This document shows positions 47,552 through 61,182 of a stretch of DNA of 64,000 nucleotides, one piece after another. The translations under genes and the position numbers were made by a program. Below the pieces are notes generated by a model. The model searched no databases and was not told the origin of the DNA. It saw only the letters and a program-made list of their open reading frames with translations. How positions within the stretch are numbered: the stretch's first letter is position 1; every line of letters starts with the position of its first letter. The DNA lies in NCBI GenBank assembly GCA_900239685.1, contig OENT01000242.1:62001-126000 (forward strand), given 5' to 3'. Origin of the DNA: Rotaria macrura. Lineage: Eukaryota; Rotifera; Eurotatoria; Philodinida; Philodinidae.

Positions 47552-48231
47552 TGATGATGGTGCAAAAGATTAACAATTTCTAGATTCTCTATGGATGAAT
47601 ACGTATCTTCTTCTTCAGCAGCCATTTCAAGCTTTGTTGCTTGGCAACATGAGTAAGAAAGAAACTGACAATAGTATTATAAATCTAGAAAAATATAGGT
47701 GTATACTATATTTCAAATGAACAGATTAAAAATAAAGTACTTCTGAGAATTAATGTTGCCAACAGATGACACTAGGTGTTGGATTAGAGTTTGAAGAGGT
47801 ATATATACGTAGAATTATATAGTCATACTATAGAAAAATATAGTAAAAGTAATGGAATAAGAAGCGCTTTCAACCAACTGTATAGTTTCTAATGTGTTTA
47901 AATAAATAAAATTTCAGCGTTGCTTTACTTTCTCTTAATGAATTTAAGTATAGAAAAATTTACATTCCGGTCCTATTGAGACTTACTCTTGACGAATATG
48001 TTTGTTTAATAGTGTATTCGATTTAATTGAACTTTCATAAATCAATTTTATCAAAAATGAATATTTTTTTAACAATGAATAAAAAGTGCTTCGTTGAAGA
48101 ACAATATACGGCTCATTTTTCTTTTCTTTCCTTATGAATACTTCTCACTCACACGTATGAGCTTTCATTTTTTTTGCTCTATTTCACCGTAGGTCATTGC
48201 GTCGTTGTCGTTACTGATAGATTCAAATAAA
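47552..48231. promoter_or_regulatory. shared 5' region of a divergent gene pair
   Basis: The 680-base interval separates two start codons pointing away from each other and must hold both promoters, if both genes are as modelled. I see no clear core motif; short T-rich tracts lie near 48110-48180. Confidence 0.4.
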
Positions 48232-49085
48232 ATGCGATTAAAACCGTCTATTTGTAACGCTTTATCTTTATTTTCTTTATCTCTCATACCGAGTGTTCAA
48301 TGTAGTCTACTAAATATCTCTATGGCTATAATTAACACTCAAACAGTTATAGCTTGTGGTTTATCGATTAATATTTACGCATCATTCAATACAACAGACA
48401 GTATTACTTGCTCAGATTTATTGATTACAAAAGACAAAATTCAATTGATCACTATGAATATCGGTGCGTAAGATTCACAAAGATTTTAACCATGTATTTA
48501 CAATGAGAAAAAGAATCTTTCTATTTTTTTCAAATAGCATTTGATGAGAATGATCAAATAACACTTGAATTCCATCCTCAGATAAAATCTTCGCCTGAAA
48601 TTTTAATTAAACTTCATAATAATTCGTTTATTTCTACCGCAAATACTAATCGAAATCATACGTATTATTATCTTCTATTTTCATCTGAACTTACATGCAG
48701 ATTTTCATCATTAAAAAATGAAACAATTTGTTTTTATCACTCAGTATCATCTAATTTTATTGATATAGAATATTACTATGATAAAGTTCAACCAAATTAT
48801 TTTATACTATCAAATAAAACCCGGCGTCATATTTATATTTGTTCAATTACAATCACGACACTACTGATTATTATCATATGTTTCATTATTTTATATGCCG
48901 TATATAAAACCAGATTTTCAATCAGTAATACAGGTGCCTTAGATATTATTCTTAGTACGAAAATAACTAAACAGGAAACTGTAACACATCTAACAGATCC
49001 ATCACAAGATGCTGTTGCTACACAATTAATTTTATCTGAAGATTCAATCATTAGAAAAAACAAATTTAAATTAGATAATATATGA
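48232..49085 (+). CDS. 259-aa single-pass type I membrane protein of unknown function
   Basis: Two exons, 48232-48463 and 48538-49085, with a 74-base intron (GTGCGT...AAATAG, phase 1). The start is the first ATG in frame (MRLKPSICNALSLFSLSLIP), which gives a plausible signal peptide ending near SVQC. The ectodomain of about 150 residues has several N-glycosylation sites (NIS, NTT, NHT, NET, NKT) and a few cysteines. A TM helix follows (YICSITITTLLIIIICFIIL), then a cytoplasmic tail of about 65 residues with Thr/Ser and acidic residues. No known domain was recognised; it could be a fast-evolving surface receptor. It is divergent from the 272-aa gene. Confidence 0.7.
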
Positions 49086-51712
49086 AATAGCACGGAAAAC
49101 AAAAATGTCCACTGACTTTTTATTCATTCAGAGACAAAAAAATCTCTGTCCTCTCTGTCGTACGTTCATTAAATATACACGATTTCTATATTGGCATTTA
49201 TCATAATAATAAAATATCATGCAGAATTCTATGATTGTTTGATTTATTCATTCATTCATTTGCAAGAATAGATGTTTGTGCACTTTGTTCTAATGTACTA
49301 ATACGATGTGTATAGAAACATATTGAAAATCTGTGATTCTCATAATTGACATTATTGTATCAGTTTGAAAGAACTTCGGTGGGACTATGGAATATGAATT
49401 GCTAAAAAATTCGAATTAAACATATGCATTATCATGCAAAGAATTCAACTAAAAATGAAAATTTTCTAATTTTACCTTTTATGTAGCGATGATTGTATTC
49501 AATCGATCAAAACGTATGAAAAACAATGAGACAAAAAATAAAATGATGTTAATGATTTATTGTAACAAGTACCATATCTTTTTGATTTCTCCTATTCTAT
49601 TATTCGTGTTACTTATATATAACCATAAAGATCTGTGTTGTTATTTCAACTTGGGCGCCATTTAAAATGTATACAACTGTTAATTATATCGAATGAACAA
49701 AAGATCTTCACGTTGAATTTGATATGATTTAGTAGAAATACTTTTCCTTTAACTTAGAGCTATACTTGATATTTTTTACGGAAAATATTTTGTTGTATCG
49801 AGAAGAAATTTTCATGTTCGAATTATGAAGGTCGGAAAAATTCGTGTGATTGACTTTCACTTATTACCGACATTTATCACGTTGTTGAATCGATGAGAAA
49901 TGTTACAATGCAATAAAGAAATGTTTTTATCGATCAACAATGGATGGAGTTCATAAAAACGTAGGTTAGTAAAGATTTTGAATTGTTTTTTCTTCTACAA
50001 TCACTCCGAAAATTCTTAATCAAATAACTGAAGGAAATGAATAATGCATCGAATAATTTCTAATGTTCTACACAATTGTATCATTTATAGATGCCTGTGA
50101 CATGATGTTAAAATTTGATTATCCATACAGAAACATACAACGAGCTAAAAAGCACATTTTATTTTACATATCGTCTTGAAGTAATGAACTAATATTATTG
50201 ATGTCTTCAGGAAAGCTAGAAGTTACATTAACAAATGAAGGATTCATCAATATATATTAAAAAGTTATTATTTCTTTTTTTCTTTTTTTTGTTATTTTAA
50301 ATCAATTTAACTAATATGACCATAGAATTCAAAAAAAAAATTTTAATGTCACTTTATTACAATTGAGCACTTAGACTAGTAATTTGAGAAGTAAATATTA
50401 ATGATCTCACTATTAATGTTACCACTCAATTATCATCATTTTTGTTCAATGAAAAAAACTTATATCTTATCAGATTCATTTATAGAGACCATCAATCTAG
50501 AATTTTCTGGATAAACAATTAAGAAATTCGTGTTAATGTAACGTAATAAAATAGGTGAATTCATTCACTCTTCTTTTTGTTGTTATTCGTTTGTTGTAGC
50601 GACGTAAATGTAAAATAATCAATATCTTATATTTCAATGTATAATAATAAATAGTCTTATTTTACTATATATTAACGTCAATATGTGTTGTTGTCTTTAG
50701 GATTTCTATTCTTCGAGACTCATTTTTCTTTTCTATTTATTTCAAACATCGAAGACAAGCAGTATATTATTCAATGTAAAAAAAAAATACAGATAAGAAT
50801 GAACCAAAAAGATAATGTCGATTAACTTCTATGTACATACAATGAAGTAACTAATGTAGAACATAATTCTTACCATTCGCTCAATACTTCAACTTTCTGT
50901 ATGATACAACGTTCTTGATGATGTCATACAGACAGACTTTTTAATAATTGAAACGAATTTTTGTAACATGTTCAATATAGTTTTCAATATATTGAATTAT
51001 CATACATCTCATGATAAGCAGATCGTTTATTGTTTGAAAACTTTCAAAATCTTTCGCATTTCATAATAATTAGAAGTGCTAAGAATATCGTTCTAAACTC
51101 TATTCGATCAATGAGTATATACTAATTGTTGTAAGAAACAAATTGGATGCTCATAAATAAATACAAGTGGCAAGAAAATGTCATCATACTTTTAATCAAC
51201 CTAATGATACTATCTACGAACGTCAAGAAAACATGAACCTTATAATCTTAAAACACACACTCTCACAATGATCAATCTTCATTGTTATATTTTTTTTTCT
51301 CTGTATTTTATCTATCGAAATATATAACATCTAATCATAGAACGATAACGAAACTCTTCAATTTTATAATACATATTTCACAAGACCAATCATGAGTAGT
51401 GTTCATTATTTTTTTGCATCACAAATCAAAATTCGAAATCATTTTCCATGTATAATTATTCGAATTTCTCTTGAAACAAAAACGAAAAGAAAAACGGGTC
51501 AAAACTCCAATATTACACACAAACAAGAAACAAAAACAAGAAAAAATCATCAAGTAATTTATACATGCAGAAAAGCAAACGAAACCAATGGAATGTAGTA
51601 GATAGAGATAGAGATTCGACCGGGCTTATGTTTGTTTTCTCATTTCGGTTATGTCTCTATCAAATTTTAATAAAAAAAAAACAAGAAAGAAAAAGAAAAA
51701 ACAAGAATTTTA
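49086..51712. other. non-coding flank 3' of the homeobox gene
   Basis: No gene recognised in 2.6 kb. It may contain enhancers of the homeobox gene, but no motif can be supported from one sequence. Confidence 0.4.
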
Positions 51713-52742
51713 TTATCGATGATCATCTGAGGAATCATTCTTTACAGCAACAGCAGCAGCTGCAGCAGCTGCGGCTAGATGTAAATAATATCGATCGGAG
51801 CCCGATGAACGTGGAGTAGATGATTGAGAAATGAATTGATAATGTTGATTATTATTATCCCATGAATGTTCATCATCATTTTTATTCGTTATATCTGATG
51901 TATCCGATTGATTCTGTTGTAAATTATTGTCATGTTCAATTGATTCATCTTGTTGTTCATCATCATTTATATCATTTGAACTATTATTTCCATCTTCAGA
52001 TTTTAAACGTTTATGTTTAGTACGACGATTTTGATACCATACTTTAACCTACAAATATATTTTTTATTTCTTTGTTGCGGAATTTCATCAATCAATTTCT
52101 AAGTTGTTATTTTTACTAATCTATCAATTATTCGTCTCCCGGAGGAAACCGTCATCATTTTAGTGTATTTCCTTGAGCAAATACCGGAATTTCTTTACTA
52201 TAACATATCCGTTTTTCTAATTGATGACTTACTTGAGTTTCAGTTAAATTTAAATGTCTCGCTAATTCTTTACGTTCTTGTCCAACAACATAATGATTTT
52301 TTTCAAATGCATTTTCAAGTTTAAGTAATTGAGCCGGCGTAAATGCTGTACGTACACGTTTCGGTTTACGGAATGAATGAAGTATGAGTGCTGCAGCCGC
52401 TTCTGGACCTATGATTTATCAAACAAAAGTTTTATGTTTTCGTAATAGTAAATTAGAGAAAATGTTGTTCTAATTTTAATTTTATTTACTAGTAAATCTC
52501 CCATCAAATAATCGACCACTATTTCGAAGATATTGAAGTTGATATTGAACAATAGGATCGATATTTGTCGGTGGTACTATCCATGATGCTGGTGGTAGAT
52601 AGGATGGCATAGGTGGTGGATTATGTCGTTGAGAATTTTTCGATGGATCATCATTTTTAATAATATCATTTATTGAAAATCCGATTGATTTTCGAGAATT
52701 CGATGTTGTAGCCATGGGTCGAGATGGACGATGAACTGGCAT
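51713..52742 (-). CDS. Emx: Emx-class (empty spiracles-like) homeobox transcription factor
   Basis: Three exons: 52490-52742, 52233-52408 and 51713-52048 (phases 1 and 0), giving 254 aa. The start is the ATG of [10 protein letters not shown]. Residues 22-30 (FSINDIIKN) look like an eh1/TN-type co-repressor motif. The homeodomain is residues 100-159: [33 protein letters not shown] and [19 protein letters not shown]. [16 protein letters not shown] is diagnostic of Emx. The second intron cuts between homeodomain positions 44 and 45, a site used by several homeobox classes. Position 49 is Tyr rather than the usual Phe. The C-terminal part is acidic/Asn/Gln-rich and ends after an eight-Ala run. 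Emx factors pattern anterior head and brain; this is the expected nuclear role. Wide non-coding flanks fit a developmental regulator. Confidence 0.9.
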
Positions 52743-54420
52743 AGTTTTCTTTTGAATATTTAATTTACGATTTTTGTTCAATTGTTTAATACGTTATAGT
52801 CTCTCGTACTTTAATTCAATTATGTTCGATCTTCCGTTAGAATGTTTTATCAATTTCTTTTTCTCTCGTCTAATATTGACTCGTTGATTTAGTAGAATAA
52901 CAACAGCAAGAGCAATAGAAAAATATCTTTTTTCTTCTCTCTTCTCTTCTCATTCTTTTTATTTCGATCTGGTGCACATATTTATATATATATACATATA
53001 TATATATATGGAGAGAGAGAGAAGGAGAACAAGAGAGAATGTGAATTAATTTGTGCTGAATTACCTTCTTCTTCTTCGTCCTATCAAATGACACCTGAGG
53101 CAATAGACAATGTATCAAACTTTACAATGATTGGATATGTACGTTAAAGAGACATACAAAACGATTTAAAGGCAATTATAGTTCTCCCCTTCTCTCCTCT
53201 TTTCTTTTCGTCGTGAACGATTATGATTATTGTCGAAAGGAAACATGATCTATCATCAATTGGGTAGTTGCCCTACGGTGCGGACCAATGAAGTTCGTTC
53301 TCCTTATAAATACATAGACATTTATATATGTATACCTATATATGCATGTATATATATATATGTATAAATGTAGTAAAATAAGAATATGAGATGGATGATA
53401 AAATATTTTAAAAGAAAAAGAACTAGAAAAATGAATTTATACAATTGATTGGCGTCAGTTTTCAAATTAATGATGTATTTCATTAGCATATTTTCTTTAC
53501 AATAATATATATATATATATAGGGTGCGTCATGCTGTTTAGAACAAAATGAAAAAATAATTTTTGTACGCTTATCATCATCATCATCATCATCATCAATA
53601 TCATTGAGTTGTATTTATTTTCAAACAACATGTGTTGCCCTTTGAAGCTAGTTCTCTAGATTTTTTTCTTATTTAAACATGTCATCAACGTCAACAGCTG
53701 TGCGATGATGTGAAAAAGAAATCCTAAAACAAGAAAAAAAAAGGATTGTTTCGAAACTATGCAAATGAGAATTATTGTGTTTCTCAGGACACCATTCATC
53801 CGTAAGGATATATTGATTCGATTAATTTTAATTATGTCATAACACTAAGAGAGAATGAGAGCAAGAAACATAGGTGTTATTCTTGAAACATCGTTTTCTT
53901 AAGCACTCGACACATGCGTCAATGGCCGATGGGCAATAGACGAGCAACAACAACAATTGATGATGTGTCGTTGTCGATCGATGATCAACTTGGGTGGGGG
54001 GCGAACGATAATTGCGAGAAAGATTGAAATCAAATTAATCCTATAGTGATTTTTTTTGTATTAAACTTTGGAATAATCATATAAATCTATCAAAGGGATT
54101 ATTATTTCATATGAACTATAAATCTATAAGACATATCTTTCTAAATATCAATTTTTTTGTTATTCATACAATAAGAAAGAGAAAAAAACGGATATTTGTA
54201 CATGATTGGTTGTGTATATTTGCACAAAGCTTCTGTACTATGTCACTTCACTTCATCAACACCCTTCGTTTGTCCAGACATTAATATACTCATTCAATCA
54301 ATTGTTGCTTTACTTGAGGGCTAATTCCAATTACAACAAGAAGCAAAATAGAAAAAAACAAAGTATCCTATTTTCAATACAAAATTGTGTAGGTTCTGTG
54401 TGTGTTATTGTTGTTTTTAG

Positions 54421-54451
<31 letters not shown>

Positions 54452-57400
54452 GAATAATTTATAGTTGAATTGATTTTTATTTTTTATCGTTATCTCAATT
54501 GCACATCATGTCCGATTGATTGACTTGCTTGATGTTTTAAGAACAAGGGGAGGAAACTATTCAATTAATTTTTTATTTGTCGTCTTTGATCTATTTAGAG
54601 CCAAAAAAAAATCAACATGTGCTCAATACTTATCGTTGTTCAGTGGACAAAATGATTAACCTTGAATAATAAAGCTTCTGTTTGCTCTTGAATATAGATT
54701 GTCGCTACCTTGATCTTACTGTAGTTCAATAAGTAACAACTCTTAGATGCGCGACTGTAATAAAAAAAAAAAAAAGAAGAAGACGAAGAATTTCAATCGC
54801 AATACTTCTTAATCTGTACGAATATGAGTGAAGAGACGTGACTTTCTAATCTCAAAGTATCATCACTAACATCATCGTCTAACACCAAAGAGAACAAAAA
54901 ATCGTTTGATGTGAATATGATATGCACCATATAAACATGATGTTTGATCAAAGATCATCGACTATTAACACAATCAATCTATTGCGAATGTAAGATTTTA
55001 ACTATTTATTATATTCGTATGAAAGCTAAGATACACATATATACTATATATAGTAATAAGATTTCGAAATTTGATCATAATTTGTTTTTTCTTGTTTTGC
55101 TTTTCATTCATTCTACTTACCAATTAGATGGATGAGTCTAATCACTATATTCGTTTTCTGTCTATAGAGATCGATGAATGAATGACAAGATAGATCTAGA
55201 TGAGGATTAGTCAGGTGCATAGAGATGATGTACGCGTGTAGATGTTTTTCGACACTAAGGTGTGAAAAAAATTGGAAGAAAAACCTTGTTCAATCAGATA
55301 ATTGGAAAAAAAGAATTAATTATTCGAAAGGAAAAAAACGATTTCATTTTGAGATCATTAGAATATATCGAAATCGTGTTGTTCTATTCGTTGATCACTG
55401 ATAGGATGCTTGAAAAGGAAAACAGAACAGCTACGTTAATGAAGAGACCAATCAATAGAAGTTTAACACATGTCAATGAAAAAGTCAAATGAAAATTGAG
55501 TAGCAGAAAATACATAAATAAATTGTTTAAGTATGAACATGGTCAAGTTTAAATGAACTCGAAATCAACAAGATACTATTGTCAAAATCAATTAAAATCC
55601 TGTAATACGTGCATTTAATTCATTCATGATGTGAACGAGAAGTGTATTTTCAAAAATGAATCGAATAAAAAACATCCAGTACGATTTATAAATTATTGTT
55701 GAATAATATCGTCATTGATGATTTATTTTACTGATTCAGATCGATATGATAGTACAAATGTGAAATTTTTCATTATTTTTAGTAAATATTCAATCGACTT
55801 GTAGAAATTAAATCATAGTATAGTTTTCTTTTCGTTCATTTTTATTTTAAAATTCAGACAATAATAGGAAATAACTGCACTGATTCTCTACTCCTTAGAA
55901 GAACATACGGGAATTACGATGGAAATATTCATAAGAAATGGAATATGTTGACTCAATTATTAGTTCATTATTAAAGAATCTTGAAAGTTATGATTCAAAC
56001 ATACTTATGAATTTCATGTTCTGTATGATTTTCAATCGAGAAATGTTGCTTGGCTTTATGTGAATATACGTAGTTAAAACTTTCCATTCGTTAAATATTC
56101 ATGTCCTGAAACAGGATCATCTCTCGAACTTGGTAGTGAATCGAATATCGATGTGTCGAAGTACTTGTAAGTTTTTTTGAAACAACCATTCACATGGAAG
56201 CATAATTTTGAAAACTGTTTCGATCATGATTGAAAAGTGAGTCCTACTTACCAACAAATCTCAAGAGATTCAGATGTAGTTTTGCCTGTATGAGAGAATT
56301 CATTTTCGATGAACATTTGTTTACAGATGCTCAGATACGATAGAATGACATAATTTCATATATATGTTTAGAAAAATGAACTATCGTCAAAGTCAGCATG
56401 TATTCGTATGCAAAAAAAAAAGCGTTTATCTATGTATCAACGATTGCAGTGTTCGAAATAGAATGCAGTGTATTATTTTGACTGGATGAGAAACAACTCA
56501 ACATATAATTAGTCAGATCGATCGGGTTTTGAAAGCATAAAAGTGTGTTGATTTACTTGTATACTATTAAAAGCCATGTGATTTCTCTTGTCATCGTTTT
56601 GCTATTTCTAAAAGAAATCAGACACTCTGTCCATTGAAGTAAAGCAGAGAGAAGTAGTCGATTTAAAAACAGAAATTTTATATAAAAACATAGAACAAAT
56701 CAATGAAACTCATCATGTTTTCATTTCTGCTATTTGAAATATCAATTATATTCAAATTATAGTATACAACTAAGTCAAAAGAGATGTGTCATATTACGAA
56801 TCTAGCTTTCGAAAAATAACTTTACCTAATTTTGTTACCATGAAGATATTAGAATTGTGTTCTGATTAACGTTCATAGATTTATTTTGGATTTCGCCACA
56901 ACTCAATTTATCCGTACCTTAGGTTCCTCTCATCGGCAGATATCGAGAAACATTTGTTATCGCCATTTGAACTGCAAATCTGTATAGTTATATAAGATTA
57001 AGCTTGTCGATTACAAACATAACATTCTTTTTCACAAGTACTAAGATAATAAAAAAGATTTGAAACACTTTCAGAAAGCCTTAAAAACAGTTTTTTATCT
57101 GAACCATAATTAAATGCTCAGCTAGGTTCGACGATAATAGGCTTATACGATTGTAGAATATTTTAGATATTGAAATTTTGTTCTATCAATAAATGCTGAA
57201 TACCGTTTCAATCGGGTCCTATTACGACTAATAATCTATGTTATGAGTCTTATGAAATTATCGTTTCTAAAAGTGTATGAGCTCGATTTCTTTAGCGACT
57301 ACACTATTTAAATTGCCATATTTATTGGCATCCTTTTCAGCTTGAAACTCGATATCTATAGCAAAGCACTTTTACTCTAACGATAGTATTTGATAGGGTG

Positions 57401-57689
57401 TATGGGTATGGGTACTGATCATGTATTTTCGTACTTGTACATACACGCCTTCTCATGTGATAGTGAACTCCTTCAACTATGCAAGTAGATGATTGTTTTT
57501 CAACTATTTCAATAGGTTTACGTTCATTTATATTTTGAGGAGAAGAATTTTCTTAATTTAGAAACGTGTGCATTTTTTTCGAAGGATAATCGTAATTTAT
57601 ATGATTATTTATTGATCAAATGATTAGAAAAACAAGATAATGTACGAGACACTGAATTAACACGTCTAACAGAGAATAAATATATTGTC
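52743..57689. other. non-coding 5' flank of the homeobox gene
   Basis: About 5 kb with no coding sequence recognised. Microsatellites: (TA)n at about 52980-53010, 53335-53360 and 53502-53520; (CAT)n at about 53574-53597; GAT then GGT units at about 54420-54452. Candidate regulatory DNA for the homeobox gene, unsupported by motif. Confidence 0.4.
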
Positions 57690-58508
57690 AGTACCATTGT
57701 TTGGCACTGCTAAATTCAGCTTCGTGTCATGGTTGAAATCAGCGACCACTACGATGAACATAATGAGATCTGTAATCCATCGAAAGTCGAATCAGACTTA
57801 CGAATATGCCATTACCGTATCCAAGTGATAGAGCCACAGTACTAATGCCTTGACTAGCAACAACAATATCTAGTATATGGAATCGTTATTGAAATCACCT
57901 ACAGCGACAGAGAGTGAATAGGAATCAAAACCCATCGAATATGTCCTTTGATTTATAGAAGATTCGTTACCATATCTAAGAAAAATACCTATGTAGGCAG
58001 AATCATAATTAACGACAGCAATATCCATCGCATCATCATTGTTAAAATCGTTAATTCCAAATGAATGCGGTTGTGAACTATTGCCAGTTTCAATTGTGGT
58101 TTGGTATACAAAGTCCACATTAATGCATCCAAGAGCAACATTGGTATCATCGGTATCAGAATCGACGACAACGATGTCTACTAAATCGTTGTTGTCCAAA
58201 TCACCAACAAGCAGAAATATTGATCTAAGACCACTTGAATGTATAGTTTGATATTCGAAAGAGCCATTGCCATATCTAAGAAAGATAATTACACCATTGG
58301 TCATACTATTACCAACAACGATATCCGGTTGACTGTCGTTGTTAAAATCGTCAACAGCTACAGTTTCTGGGTTACTACCAATTGTATAAGTGACTTGGTT
58401 TGCCAAACAGTCATTACTAAGACTAAGAAGTACACTTGCCAGATCGTTATAATAGCTGATGACAACAATATCAAGACGATTGCCATTATTGAAGTCAACA
58501 GCAACCAC
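57690..58508 (-). pseudogene. FG-GAP/VCBS repeat protein remnant
   Basis: From 58508 to 57870 runs a 212-codon frame of FG-GAP-type repeats, each with a calcium-loop-like DFNND signature: VDFNNGNRLDIVV, VDDFNNDSQPDIVV, VGDLDNNDLVDIVV, INDFNNDDAMDIAVV, VGDFNND. The frame then breaks. LDIVVASQG continues in a second frame and VVADFNHDTKLNLAV in a third, down to about 57690. Upstream, stops lie directly before PYYVVAVDFNN, so the 5' end is lost. FG-GAP repeats form beta-propellers in integrin-like surface proteins. Such proteins are common in bacteria and in bdelloids, so past horizontal transfer is possible but not shown here. Confidence 0.75.
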
Positions 58509-59780
58509 ATAGTATGGTCATTAACCAGCTGAGCCCGTGGTTTGATTTTGATGTGTCGGTGGTCTGTTAACTAATGAGCGACGATCATACTTAAATTTTG
58601 ATATAGTTGAAAATGTATTATTCATTCACCCAATTTAGACGACGCTCAGGAACAATCCGAATCTCTGTTCTGTATAAATGTTTATTTTAATTCTCACTAT
58701 TTATTCTTTTACCTATTGTTGTTCTTCTTCAGTTGGCTTCTAAGTTATAAATTGTTGCAATCCCTGCTGCATATAATAAAAGATGTCTAGTTTTAGAAGC
58801 CAACCCCTCTCTTCCTCACCGGGAGAAGGAGGGGGGGGGGGATGGAGTTGCTAAATAATAACTTTGTGTTTTCATCAGCAAAAATGGGGGAAATGTTGAT
58901 AAATTTGACAGAACATATTATGACGGGCAGATTATTTGATGAAAGTTTTGATCAGAAACTGATGCTTGCCATAATGTTTTATTTATCTGGGTATGAGTGT
59001 GAGGGAGTGAAGCTATTGTTATCTACAAGACAGACAAAATCAAACCCCAAAACAACTACACCAACATCCATACAGTTGCCATTCAAAAAATTATAAATTA
59101 GTACTCGTCATTTTTACTGTAGAATCACATATATGTTATTAAAATCGTCAGTTACATACAAACATTAAAAACTATAATTTTACTCTTTTTTATTAGATTC
59201 TTCCAATTCATTTTATTCTATCAGTTATTTACATCAGAAAGTTAACATACTATCATTAAAATTTCTTTTTTTATTTCAACTTAAGTTGCACTTCAGAATT
59301 TGGGAAAATATCAATAGCTGTCCTACTACGTTGTTTTGACCCAAGGCGATGTAGTTTGGAAATCTGAATTGCCTGTTAATGCTGTCGAAGTCCGATGATG
59401 TTGAGTTGTGATTTTGATAAGATTGAAAACCTTCTTAATAGTTTTCTAAATTAGTTTTCGAGATTTCAGAAATTGTTAAAGAATTTTCTAGGAACCAGAT
59501 TCATTTAAGAGAGTAAGCACATGACATTTATGCACTAATTTATCGGTGACTTTTTTCATAAACCAGCACCGTTAATTCATGCTGTACACGCACTTTTGCA
59601 CTTCTATTCTTGTCACCATTATAGCAACTATTTCTATTTCACTGTTTTCAGTTCTCTCTTGTTTTATGTTCTTTTCGCTATTCTTGTCTCTCTGTCATAG
59701 ATATGATATTTAGTAGCCCAAAACATTTAAAGAAAAGTGTTGCGTTTCAACGTATCCAACCATGAATTATTGATCTATAT
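58509..59780. other. intergenic, no gene seen
   Basis: A G10 run at about 58831-58840 and short frames only. Confidence 0.45.
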
Positions 59781-60892
59781 CAGAGGTTCAACCAGGCCAC
59801 TAGGTCTGCATGGGCCTGCCTATTGGTCAAAGTTACAGGCCACTTAAAAATCCCAGACCACCTGACCTATCTAGTTTTATTCTGTGACAAGAATTTTTTA
59901 TCTTCTACACTAATTTTATGTTTAAAGAACTGATTCAAATGAGTTAGATTTCAAGGATGGTATTTGAATAGGAAGCATTACAAATATTAATTGAGAAAAA
60001 ATATTCATGAATGACTCTAACAACCCAATCTACTAGGAATATTCTAGTTTATTAGGATAAAAGAGGGAATCGAAACGCTCTGAAACCGACCCCCACGAGC
60101 GATTTTTTATACCAAAAATTATTTCATACGTTTCAAACATGATTATTGAAAGACTTTTACTGTAGTCTATTTTCTCGTAGTAGGCTCGGATCATTTGATT
60201 TAGTTCATGAATATTTTAAATCCGATCATTGGTGGTAATCAGTTTCACTAAACTCTCGGCATGCTAGCGATCATCTGCATTGTCATATAGTCTGATAGAG
60301 ATGTTTAAACTTTCTGAATATTTATATGTCGATTGCTTTATTTTTCTAAATATCCATGTTTTTCAATTCATATTAAATGTAGAATAAAAGCGTCCACCGT
60401 CTACGCCGTCATTATATAAGTACCTCACTATATTTAGCAATCTATTTTTATGCTGATCAATTTTCGCTCCAAAGTAATCACTTCCTAGAAGAAGCTTCCT
60501 TATAGTGAAATATTATGCTTCCCTAGTCTAACTTTAACTAACAAGCGAAGCTTCTCTGCCGGTCAGAGTTTTGGTTCTATTCTAATGCTTCCTGCGCGTG
60601 GCACATATGTAAGAGATGAACACCACTCCATAGAAAACACTTTTACATATTTTCTTGAATTTTCACGTCAGAAAATGTCCATTACTGTCATCTAAATTGA
60701 CCCATTAACTGATTGAACTTTCTATAAAATCCAATACTAAATAATATCCTATTATTTTTAAGATATAGGCTTGAAAAAAAAAGAGACACGCCTCGTCAGG
60801 CAGGAAGTAAAAATTGGAGAGCAAGCAGGTAGGCAGACCAGACCGACGAAATTATCTGCCGGGGACAGGCAGGCTCGTAAGTTGTAGGTCTA
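59781..60892. mobile_element. possible degenerate hAT-type element
   Basis: The left end CAGAGGTTCAACCAGGCCAC resembles the hAT-type ends at 2143. The best right end, read inward, is TAGACCTACAACTTACGAGC (about 9 of the first 12 match). Both subterminal zones are rich in GCCTGCC/GGCAGG words. No 8-base target duplication was found, so the borders are uncertain. Confidence 0.35.
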
Positions 60893-61182
60893 TAAAAGAC
60901 CAACCTAGTTGGATCTCAGGTACGAACCAATAAAAAAGCTAAGTTTTTAAGCAGAACAATTTTTATGAAATTCTTACAGAAAGCGAAGTTCTTGTTAATT
61001 TACGTCGCCAGTGGCATGTCGTCTTAGTTTATTTTGCTTCTCAAAACTTTCTGTTTTTTCTTAGTGAAAATTTCTCAAGTGACTATTCGCAGGTATCGCT
61101 TGTAATTTGATCGCCAAAGTATATCGGTTAATTGTAGTCAGCTTGTAGCAGCTAAAGTGTCTCTGTGAAGAGACATACACAA

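Noticed and set aside
53500-53545. AGGGTGCGTCATGCTG after an AT run as a second MITE end
   Set aside because: Superficially like the end at 35891 but no matching right end or TA-bounded partner was found.
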